Of a DNA stretch of 64,000 nucleotides, positions 1 to 10,900 are shown piece after piece. Source of the stretch: Epichloe hybrida (Eukaryota; Ascomycota; Sordariomycetes; Hypocreales; Clavicipitaceae); assembly GCA_019022495.1 (NCBI GenBank), contig JAFEKR010000033.1, positions 558,001 to 622,000 on the forward strand. Direction: 5' to 3'. The notes beneath the pieces were generated by a model, which was not told the origin of the DNA, did no database searches, and saw only the letters and a program-made list of their open reading frames with translations. The stretch's first letter is position 1. Every line of letters starts with the position of its first letter. Made by a program: the position numbers and the translations under genes.

Positions 1-1251
1 TCTGTCCCCAGAACAGAATCTCTGTGAAAGCAACAGCTGGGTTGGCAGTCCTCTTGACAGTCCCGCCCGCGGCCTTGCTCACAATCTCGTGCTTCTCGTC
101 GTCCCAGCAATCACCGCTCTTGGCACTCGCGCAGAATGGGTAGAGCTTCTTGTTAGCCATATGGCAGAACTTGCGCTCGTGATACGAAACGAGGCTGGGT
201 CCGACGGAGCTGGGGCTGTTGCAGAGGTCGGAAGCCAGGTGGGAGGAAGCCTTTGACTTGACAAGTCGGGTATCTTTGGCCATGCGCTCGTGGAGACTCG
301 AGCCCCTTGGCGTGATATCCTTCCCAGACGTCTCCTCGATACGTCCGGTCTCAACCGAAGGATTGGATGCAAACATGTTGTGCTTGGGTCGCTGGAACTT
401 GATGGACTTTGGTTCCTTGTCCCTGTGGAAGGTCTGAACAGTGGGATGAGTGCAGTAGCTATAAAGTAGTTGCGAGCGTGTTAGCTAGCACGCAGTGGCC
501 GTCGAGCTGGCCAGGCTCTCGTGTAAACGGGTGGCAAGCATGTTTGGGCCGTTGGGCATCGGGGAACATGTCTTACTAGTTGGCCTTGTTGCCGTTTCCC
601 TTGAAGGTCGTGCTGTATGAGGGCCAGTGAACCTGGAGTCCAGTCGTTGGCTGGTTACCATCCGCATCCAGCCAGGCGCACAGGATCTTTTCGGCACCCC
701 TGTTGCTCCGAACAACAATGTCCGAGTAATACCTAGATGACCTGTGTGAGCAAGTCATGGACTGGACATGGTACAAGCGTGAGAGAGGATTTGTAGTGTG
801 TAAGGCAGGCAGCAGAGAGCGTCTCTCACCATGGCGCACCGCACTGCTTCGCCCAGTTGCCAGTCCAAGCATACTTGGTACCCTCTGCGAAAGTAACGAT
901 TACGTATGCCACGCAGATGGCGTCGTCGTTGGCCGTGAACAAAGTATAAGTTGGCTGATTGGTCACCCCCGCGAGGAAAACGTCGCATTCGGTTTCTCCG
1001 CTCGCGCACTTTGTCTGGTCGTTGACCTTGATGCCGAGGAAGCTGCCATGTTCGTTGAAGACACGAATGTCGGGCAGGGTACCGCCTGCGTTGGTCAGGC
1101 CTTTGCCACGCGGGCCGGCTCCGTCAAGTCCAACTGCGAACCTGAATCCCGCGCCTCGATCATTGGCCTCGAGGTATTCTTTCTGCGTGAAGGAAAAGAT
1201 ACCCAATATGCCGGTGAAGACACCAAAGGCCTCGAGTAACGTCATGGACAT
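1..1251 (-). CDS. Uncharacterised fungal protein, three exons, C-terminus cut by window edge
   Basis: The coding path is exon 1 1251-830, intron 829-733 (GTGAGA...TCTAG), exon 2 732-577, intron 576-459 (GTAAGA, branch GCTAAC, TTATAG) and exon 3 458-1, which is still open at the edge. Both joins keep frame (phases 2 and 2) and give at least 345 residues. Exon 1 starts MSMTLLEAFGVFTGILGIF, a hydrophobic N-terminus that could be a signal or anchor, then reaches DDAICVAYV and KYAWTGNWAKQCGAPW. Exon 2 continues YYSDIVV and CAWLDADGNQPTTGLQVHWP. Exon 3 has SVGPSLVSYHERKFCHM and several cysteines. From memory this resembles a family of uncharacterised proteins in Fusarium, Colletotrichum and insect-pathogenic fungi with a GPDFVS..EG.FCDM-like C-terminal motif; family members end shortly after the point where the window stops. 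No catalytic motif is recognised. Without the second intron the frame ends at 576 (192 aa); I prefer the spliced form because the downstream frame stays open for over 450 bases with family-like sequence. Confidence 0.72.
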
Positions 1252-2296
1252 TGTGTTAGCTGCAAGTTTGCCGTTGAGAATTCTTTACAGGTATGGGGTA
1301 TGTGGGCGTAGATGGGAGTTTTCGCATGGTCTGATGAGAAGTAGACATCACCTTGGTGAGGAGCATTCCTCTTTATGGTCGAAAAGCGACCATACACACC
1401 ACCACTTTTCCCACAGACAGTCTGATCTTGACCCCGATATTAAAGATAAAGCATGATTTTAGGTCAGAGTTATGAACTCTATTTTTCTTTTCTTGCGTAA
1501 TGCATCCATTTTACCCGGGCATACACGACACGCGGATGAATTAAGATTGGTCACCTGTCAGTCTGGATGAAGATGAAGATGTATGTAAGTGCAACCATCG
1601 TCTCCAGACTCTCTCCACAATCCCGTCTGCGGCAGGATTCGTCAGCCACAACGTTGATAATAACTCTTTCATTCGTGGTTTGACGTGATAAAAATGAGGA
1701 ATGAGTTCCCAGATCTTCCCAGATTCTGGGTATCGAAGAGGATTTCGGCTAAAGGCTTTGGTCACTGGGCCATCCATTTTCCATTCCGTCAAGAAGCAGG
1801 GATGTTGTGCGGATGGGTCGACTGGCAAGGAAAGACTTCAGATCTCGCTTCGAGCCGCTTCGAGCAACGCCTTATCAACCCCACACGAGCAGTTGCCAGG
1901 ATCTGCTCGTATGCCGGTCAAAACTTGTATTTAGCCTTTTTTTTTACCGCCAATGCACGAAGTAGACCGCCACATGCATCCATCTCTTGGCCATGCGGGT
2001 ATTCTAGCAGATCCGCCACGTAATCCGTACTGACGGTCGGGTAAGGATTGTGATGGCCGTCATTCCTATCTTTCGATTTATTATTACGGTTGCTCTGTGA
2101 AGGATTCGTCAATCCTTCGTGGCAAAAATGGGGGCGTTTCGTATCAAACTATTATGTACACTATGTAGATCCTTATAAATGGCTGCCCGAATTTATCGGC
2201 ATCATAGGCGCAGGGAAAGCTTCGGTATCCGCCCGGGCTAACTATTATCCACTTCCGTTTCTTTTACTAACCGACCATTTGACTGATTGACTGACT
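1252..2296. other. Intergenic DNA upstream of the first gene
   Basis: This stretch has ordinary composition, unlike what follows, and must hold the promoter and 5' leader of the minus-strand gene ending at 1251. Several short frames exist, for example 1685-2023 plus and 1541-1828 minus, but they overlap each other. They show no domain, splice pattern or coding-like composition. I recognise nothing else here. Confidence 0.6.
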
Positions 2297-2301
2297 CCCT
2301 G

Positions 2302-2547
2302 TGTCACGACTTTGTCGTAGGGATAGTAAACAGAGTGAAGGCTAATAAGATACGCAGTCGCTACTAATAGAAAGACGCTAGCTAGGGGCAGGTGCGTAAA
2401 GGTCTTAAACTCTAACCCAACACATATAATATGTAAACACGTGGCTGTCCTATAGCTAGCTAGCCTCTTTATTATCTAAATAGCCTAAAGTTCCTCCGAA
2501 GCTCTATCGTTATGAACGTCCTGTCTCTGACCTCTGCGCTCCTGACA
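2302..2547 (+). mobile_element. Solo LTR, TGTCA/TGACA family, 246 bp
   Basis: It begins TGTCACGAC and ends CTCCTGACA, with a short TGTCA/TGACA terminal inverted repeat. It is flanked by a perfect 5-bp duplication CCCTG (2297-2301 and 2548-2552). A second copy, with the same ends and a different duplication, lies at 41018-41287. No internal domain is present, so it is the product of LTR-LTR recombination or a very small element. It sits at the boundary between gene-type DNA and RIP-altered DNA. Confidence 0.85.
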
Positions 2548-2579
2548 CCCTGCCACAAGGTTAGCGACTACATATGTAC

Positions 2580-2815
2580 AGTCTAACCCCTAAATGATTT
2601 TACACTCATTACAAGCCCCACGCGGGGCAGCTACTATTAGCTATAAGTGGCTATAGTAAGTGAAGCTATTAGGGATTTTATTAGGGTATAAAGGTACTAG
2701 ATAGTCCTAGTATAATATAGGCATTCTAAGGTACTCTTTACCTTACCTAGTGATTTGTTATTAGCCTGCTGCCCCTAGCCATGTACCTCGTGTAAAATCA
2801 TACAGGGGTTAGACT
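2580..2815. mobile_element. MITE with 8-bp TSD, hAT-like
   Basis: A 236-bp non-coding element has inverted ends AGTCTAACCCC...GATTTTACAC, about 25 bp with two mismatches. It is flanked by the perfect 8-bp duplication ATATGTAC (2572-2579 and 2816-2823). An 8-bp duplication is typical of hAT transposition, so the superfamily is inferred from that length. No coding capacity is visible. Confidence 0.82.
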
Positions 2816-2875
2816 ATATGTACGCAAATACGCGAAAGTGTGGTGTAGTAGTTTATATAAGCAAATGTACCTCTA

Positions 2876-3545
2876 GCGTGTGATCCACGAGCCAGTGCAA
2901 ACTTTGCACGGGTGCAAAATGTATATAACTAGACGCGCTAGCTATTTTTATTAGCTAAGATCTATAGAATTTTATAGAATTTTATCTAAATTATACAAAT
3001 ACTATATTCTCCCCTATTTATAATATATCTTTTTAACTAAAGCTATATAAATACTTATAATAAGCTTAGATACTAAGAAAAAAGCAAATTTTACTAATTT
3101 TTAAGTATAAACTATATACTTTATATAGTCCTTATATAAAGTTTATACCTAGCTATAAGCTATAATAATATTTCTTAGGGTTAGTAACCTTTTATTTTAT
3201 TAATTTATTATAGATAAAGATACTAATAATAACCTTTAGCTTATAATATTAATTTTATAGTGTTTTTAGAAGCTAGGCTTACTATAAAGAACCCTATATA
3301 AGCTATATTTACTTTTTTAGTATATTAACTATAATGATAATGCTTATAATACCTTTATAAGCCTTAGAGGTACTTATTTATTACTAATAGTATTATAAGA
3401 TCTTTATAAATAAATTCTTTAACTATTATTAGAAATTAAATTTATAAATCCTTTTTAGATACTAAAGGAGACCTTTCTTAAGCTTTATAGCTAGCTTTAT
3501 ATTAATACCTTAGTATGCTCTTTATAATATTAATTAGTTAAGTAA
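2876..3545. mobile_element. End of a TGTGATCC-TIR element plus RIP-altered AT-rich DNA
   Basis: The stretch starts with TGTGATCCACGAGCCAGTGC followed by a GTGCAAAnTTTGCAC-type palindrome. About 135 bp (to about 3010) matches the left part of the short element at 24053-24323. Beyond that the two diverge, and no right-hand end occurs before the LTR at 3546. It is probably the left end of a larger relative. The remainder is AT-rich with no legible frame. Confidence 0.55.
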
Positions 3546-4811
3546 TGTGTGCCGTGATACGCGCGCCTATAAACGCGCCTAATCGCGATGACAAGCACAA
3601 GGGATACAAGGGATTGTAAGGATAAATAACATAATAAGGGATAATAATATTAGTTATCTAGGCAAGGGGACTATTTAATCTATAAAGAGATTACCTATAG
3701 CTAGATTCTTTTAAGGTTCTTTATACACGCCTAGCTTTAGATTTTTAGCTTAAATACCTAGCACTACTATAGTTACTATTATATTTACCTTAATAAGATA
3801 AATTAATAAGATTATTTCCCTAACTTAACTAAAAAGTCACTTCTAATCTAATAAACTATTTAATCTAAATTATCTCTATTTATAGAGATAGATTTAGCTA
3901 TTATTATAATTACTACTATTAGGTTAATTAACCCTTCTATTATTTATATATACTTTAGTAATGCTACCTAGCTTAGTTTCCTATAAAATATAGCTAGAGA
4001 TTATTAAAGCTTACTAGTAAGAGAAAAGGTATACTATAAGATTAATTAATTAACATAAGGATTAGGGAAAGAGAGTAAGCTAGCGAGATTTAAAGTAACC
4101 TACGCTACGCACTCCCTTACTAATATTACTTACTACTTACCTATAAATACTAAAGACACTAAAGCTCTCTAGGGAAATAAAAAATCTAGGTCTCTAGCTA
4201 GGGAGGTTTCTTTTTTATTTTCTCTTTTTTTTTCTTTTCTATCCTTTTGTTTTTCTTATAAAAGCTTTAGACTTATATATACTAGATTAAATAATACCTT
4301 CCCTTAAAACATAGTACCTTACTATTAGTTATACTTAAGAACACTTTAGTTATTACCCTTTTTATTACTATTTTCCCTTTCCTAGGGGCTAGGAAAGGAA
4401 AATAGTTAGGGAGGTATTATGTGCTATAATATATATGCTTATAAACGCGCGTATTTATAATAATAAGCATAAGGGATATAGGGGATCGCAGGGATAAATA
4501 ATATAACAAGGGATAATAATATTAGTTATCTAAGCAAAGGGACTATTTAATCTATAAAGAGATTACCTATAGCTAGATTCTTTTAAGGTTCTTTATGCAT
4601 ATCTAACTTTAGATTTTTAACTTAAATGCCTAGCGCTACTATAGCTACTATTATGTTTACCTTAATAAGATAAATTAATAAGATTATTTCCCTAACTTAA
4701 CCAAAAAGTCACTTTTAATCTAACAGACTATTTAATCTAAATTATCTCTATCTGTAAAGACTAATTTGGCTATTGTTGTAATCGTTGCTATTAAGTTAAT
4801 TAACCCTTCTA
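3546..4811 (+). mobile_element. Short non-coding LTR element, about 394-bp LTRs
   Basis: Two direct repeats, 3546-3939 and 4418-4811, run co-linear without net indels and differ mostly by C-T and G-A changes. The roughly 480-bp internal part carries no coding frame. Just before the right LTR lies a purine tract inside an almost perfect hairpin (about 4368-4400, arms TTTTCCCTTTCCTAG and CTAGGAAAGGAAAA). The same hairpin is found in inverse orientation beside the LTR at 20312-20765. I could not find a matching target duplication, so the exact right end is uncertain. Confidence 0.65.
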
Positions 4812-4903
4812 ACGTGAGCAGACGTTACTGCTACCTATAACCGTGGGCTAGTATTGTGTCTTTTGGGGTATTGTTTTCCGCTTGACAAAGTAGCATCGCC
4901 AAG

Positions 4904-7900
4904 GGCACATAGTAAATCTCGGCTCTAACAAAGTTAATCTCGTATCTAGGGTGGAGCCTTGTGACCCGCATTAGGCAGGCGGTGAAAAATGATTACATAT
5001 ATAACGCATATGTTACGCATATACTAAGCCCTATAGTGCATTAGTGCAAGAACACACCTGCGAAGTAGTATATGTAAGGTATATGCTAGTCCTTATAATA
5101 TATTAGTGTAAATGCACTTATAACGTGGCATATGTAACGTATATATAATAGGGAAGCGGGGGAACTATTATAACTATACTAACTTAAAAGAGTAGTCTAT
5201 AATAAAGACAACGTAATTAGCGCAAATATAAAGCATATATATTTTATATATAACTATACTTTTAGTAATTTATTATAGGTATTTAGCTTAGTAAAAGGAG
5301 TAAACTATAGATTAAGTAAAAAGATAACACATTATATATACCTAGCATATACTTAGCATATAGCTAGTATTAGCCTAGTATATACTAACTATATGCAAAA
5401 TTTTCTTAAAGATCTTAAACATACGTAAAGAAATCCCTTTACTAAGTCTTATAATACTTCTAATATACTATAATTTAATAATTACTATATTATTTATATC
5501 TTAAATTATTATACTAACTTAAATATAATTATAGGCTGCCCTAACTATGCCTAATATTATTTAGCGCTAGGGAAGTAATACTAATAAGGTCTATACTCTA
5601 TTTATATATACTATATATATTAAGTATTTACTAAATGCTTTATAGGACACTCCTAAAGAATCTATATTAATTTACTATATTTTTAATATACCTTAGGTAA
5701 GTATATTCTATAAATATAACGCGATATATGCTTATTCTATGTAGTCTGTGATTAATGCCACTAGTATTATAGTTATAAAGACTAGTAAAAGTGCAATTAA
5801 TATATAGCATATTATTAATTACCTTACCCTACCTAGCTATCCTAAGGCTTACGCAAATAGTATCCTTTATATAATCCCTACACTTAATTATAATATTAAT
5901 ATTATAGGTAAGAATAATATAAAGGAAATTATTTAAAAGCAAGTAAGTATTATAAGTATATGGATTTATAATTTATTCCTAACTTAAGCTAAGTATATAC
6001 TAGATTTAATTCTCTCTTATTTACTCTAGGAAGATAAACAAGACTACCCTTATGCTGCTATTTATATATAATATATATTTTACGCCTATATATTAGTTTA
6101 CTAATTTACCTAGGAGCTATTTCCTAATAACGTAATAAGCGAGCTGATTTTAGTGCATAAGTTATACATATATTGGGCTTAAGGTTTGCTCTTATATTAA
6201 ACTAATGCTTATTAAGTATAATAAGCAGTGAAATAAAGAATTTAATATAAAGCTTATTAGTAACATAAGAACTAAATATACTAGCTATCTAAAAACCGTA
6301 GATATTAATAAAATACTAAAGAGAAAGACAGAGTAGTAAGTTATATAGTGTCCTTATATATATTATTTACTAATATCCTTATAATAGGGCTTATGCTACT
6401 TATCTCTTAATTTAGAAGAAGGAGGACTATTCACTATATTAGCTAGTTATAAATAGTAATAAGGATTAGGGGCTAATTTGTTATTAAGACTAGTAAATAG
6501 CTTAGATTAGTTACTAAGATATAAGTAATAGGCTTTATATATAAGGCTCCTATACTAATTTTATATAGGAGTTTTTTATTAGGTGTCCCTAAGGCCTTAA
6601 TACTAGATTACACACGAAATATTAAGTTAATAGGCATTCTTTAGACATTACATATCTTAAATATATAGTGACTTATAGTACTAGTCCTAAGGAGACTAAT
6701 AGTAAAGAGCGCTGCTCTTTTTAGGATATTTCCTAGTTAAAGCAAAAGCAGTGTAGTCTGTATATATACCACGTATATAGTGGGAATATGCTAATAAAAT
6801 GCAGTCTTTTATTATATAAAGTAAGCAAACCTTAAGACCTAAAAATATAAGGTTAAATATAACTTTTTTGTTTCTTTTAATATAAAAAGGTTTCCTTTTC
6901 TTATACTTACTATATGTGGAATACATGCTTATATACCCTTACCTCTAAAAAGCATTCTATAGGACATTAAAGAGGCATTATCTTTAGCTATTAAATAACG
7001 TTATAATCTATTATTATTAATAACTTATATGTATATAACCACTATATAATATCTAGCTTATAGTCTTAACTAATTATTATATAGGGAGGCTATATTTAAG
7101 TCCTATGCTTTCCTTATTCCTAGAACGTTATAAGACAGATTCCCTAAGGTAAATTTATCTAGCCCTTAATTATAAGGATAAGGTGCAAGGCTTAATCCTT
7201 TAAGCCTAGCTTCTATAATACCTAGTAGAGTCATAGCTTACAGGTAAGTTTATACTAGGAGTATATTTGTAATATGCTAACTAAATATAGGCGCTATATG
7301 TAAATAGCACTTTAATTAACTTTAGGACCTAGATAAACAGTGGATTTACCATATCTATATATAGGGACTAGATAATTACTTTATTATTTTATGCCTATAG
7401 AAATAGGCAAAAGCTTTTATAAGAGTATAATGCCTTTAAATTAACCTCTCCTTCTAATAGATTAAGGGAATAGCAAATATTCTTATATGTTCCTTATATA
7501 ATAAAGAGAAGTTAAGTATATATACGCTATTCCTTTTAATATATAAAGCTAATAATATGCCTTAGTATAAGAAACATATGTATATGTTATTATAACTTAG
7601 TTAATAGCTTAAAGCTACAAAGAGGTATGTGTAAATAATAGACTTTATATATATGCGTGTTATAATTAATCTATAATAGATGTTTTTTGCTTTATTTAAG
7701 CAGCTTAGCATAATTAGTAGGAGTGTCATAAGATAGCATTATATTAAACATATACACGCTAATATAACAGGTGTAATCTAGGCTATTACCTATAATATAA
7801 ATACTAAGTAAGTAAGAGATATGCATAAGTGTCCCTAAGGTTATATATATACTAATAATAAACAGGTCTTAGAGACTACTTACATAAGTAATATTTAAGT

Positions 7901-10900
7901 TTTATATAGTAAGAACATTTAGAGTATTTATTAATCTTCTACTATGTTTACATTAAGCGTAATTAGCAGAAGTCTAGCTAAGATACACCTAATAAGAAAT
8001 TCATTATGCCTTTTCTAAATGCATTATCTTAAGAGAAATATAAAGAGTATATTAGATGCTTATATAAAGCATATCTAAATTATAAGAAGTGGTTTAATAC
8101 TAAGCTTACCCCTTAGATAATGGCTAGACTAGTGCTAGCTATGTTTAAAGTAAAACCTAAATAGAGGATATATATAGTAAAGAACACTAATATAGAGGAA
8201 AGTAGTTATTAGGAAGATTATATCTCTACTAGAATATAAGTGTCTCTTTTAGTAGTAATTCTTAGGTATAACTCTAATATTCCTTTTACTATACATATGC
8301 TAATTATATCTTAGTCTTAAGAGAGCAATAGTTAAGAAATACCTTAAGGCATAAATTAGTAGTAATAAGGGTATTTAATACACCTAGAGAGATGTTTCTT
8401 ATAAGAGTTACATAAGTAATGCACTTATTAGGAAAGATAAAATAAACTAAAGTAAGCTCTTAAAAGGGAATAAGATACTAGTCTTCCTTAGAACCCTTAG
8501 AACCCCTATAATTCGCCTACGCCTAGTAAAAATAAATCTACTATATATTCCCTAAGTACCTCGCCTAATACGCAGCATATGCCACAAAGCTTAAGCCCTT
8601 TCCTAATACTAATTCTAATTTAACTTATACCTCTATAATAAGAATAAAAGTAACTTTAATAATATAAACCTTATATAGAAGATAATAGGGGAATAAATAA
8701 TTAAAGTAATAGTGACATTATTTTTATTAGCTCCTGCCTACGCACACTAATAGTCTCCCACCTACGCACGCTAATAGTTAAGGAGGAGGTTATAGTAAGT
8801 TTATATTAGTCTTATATTAATATTATATACTAACTCTTCTAGGATAACTTTAACTTTAACTTTAACTTTAATATAAGTAATAATAATAATTAAAGCTATA
8901 TAGGCAATAATAATACTCAATCCTACAAGCAATAATAATCAGCTACGCATAGTAGTAACATAATTGGCTTAGCTAATGCAAATATGCAATGTCTAAGAAA
9001 ACAGAAAAAGCAGCTTAAAAAGCAAATTAAAATACATTAAGCTAAACTAGAGATTAAGGCTCTAAAGGAGGAAAGTAAGAAGTTAGAGATAGTATATATA
9101 TAATTATAATAGCTATAATAGTATGCTAATAATATAAAGGAGATTTAATAAAAGAGAGATAAGGCATAGGAACGCATAAAAGCTAGTTTTAAATAGGTCT
9201 TAGATTAGGGTAGGACTAGTATAACATATAGCATGCTATATATCTTTCTTTACCTTTTATAATCTAGTACTGTTTTATACCTTTTATAAAGTTAGCTCTT
9301 ATAATATAAAAGCTTTCTCTTATAATATAGAAAATAGAGTGTTCTACGCATGTCCTTAGCATATATATTAGATATGCGTTCCCTATGTATTATACCTCTT
9401 GGTTATTAGTAAGCTAAGAGCTATTCTCTATAGAACTCTTACTTTAACTACATATACCTAGATAATTATTATCCTTATATAATAATCGCGGATTTTATCT
9501 CCTAGTAATACCACTAGCCTAGTGAAATAAAGAGCTATATTTAAGCTTAAACGCGCTATCTTGTTCCCTATTAAACATTACTTATTAGTTATAGCTTACA
9601 TATAACGCACTTATAACTTACGTAAGAAGCTTAAGTTTATTTGTAAACTTCTATAGTAAGGATATCTTAGGGCTAGATCTATAAACTAATTAATAAGTAC
9701 ATATATATAGTATATAATAGACTAATATACCTAGGCTTATAAAGATATTATATATTACACTAGCCATTAGATAATACCTAGTGGCGGATCGTACTATTAG
9801 TAACGTAAGTATATACTACATATATTACGTATATATAGACTATACTTTTTACCTATAACCTTCTCTTTAAGCTTAATATTTGCTTTGCTAGGTAGCTATA
9901 CTCTCCCCTTATAATGCTAATAAATATAGCGATAAATCTAGTTTTATATACTTATTAATAGCTATATATATTACCTATATAGGAACACTTACGCTAGCAT
10001 TATCTAAAAAGCTCTTACTACATATTTTCTTACTATTATTAATTACAATATTACACCTAAGAGCAGGTTAGCGTTTATATATGCGTGGTATATGCGGTAA
10101 ATATACCCTATATATAAGTATTAATCTATAAAAGAGTAAGTGGCTTTAAAGATATTAGAATTAGCTTATAATAATAGCCTAATTTAAAGGGGTTTGCTAC
10201 TTTAAGCATAAAGTTATTAATAAAATCAGTTACTTAGACTGCTATCTTTATATATGTGTTATAAATAGAGAGAATAAAAGGGCAAAGTTTAGTATGTGTT
10301 ATATATATATTAATTTAATTTTTTAGTGCCTTATAACTAAATAGAATGCACTAAACTAACTTTAAGCATACACACTATATGCTATGTATATGCCGCGTAT
10401 ATGCAAATATTTAGTATTATTTATGCTTCTATATATTGCAATATTTTGCTTATACTATATATAATAACATAACACGCGCATATGTGTAATATATATAAAT
10501 GCACTAAACTTAAGTTTATTTCTATTAAAAACTAACTAATATAGCCTTTCTTAGGCATAGGAATATATGCTATATATATGTCTTTTCTCTTTAAAAATAT
10601 ATAATATAAAACTAATAAGAGTAATTCCTTATATGCTAGGTATATGTAAATATATGTAAGGCATATGCCTTCTTTAAAACTATACTATGTAAAAATAAAA
10701 AGAGCAAAATCTTATATATAGAGCATATATAAAGTAAGAGGTATTTAATTATTAGGGTTAGTAGCAGTAAGGGTAGTAGTAGTAGTAGTAGCTTTTTAGG
10801 CCTTAGTAGCCTTCTATGTAGCCTTTCTTTTCTTAGTATTCTTTTGCTTAGTAAGGGTAGCCTTCTCTTAGTAAGAAACTACGCTATTATTAGCCTCACA

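Noticed and set aside
757..1456. Plus-strand frames of 160 and 165 residues over the first gene
   Set aside because: They lie antisense to the spliced minus-strand gene, whose translation has consistent motifs and intron signals; these frames show no domain.
1685..2112. Frames of 64-112 residues between the first gene and the solo LTR
   Set aside because: They overlap each other on both strands and have no motif or intron evidence.
6696..6926. 76-residue minus frame
   Set aside because: It is a chance frame in AT-rich DNA, rich in Tyr, Lys and Ile codons, within the degraded element.
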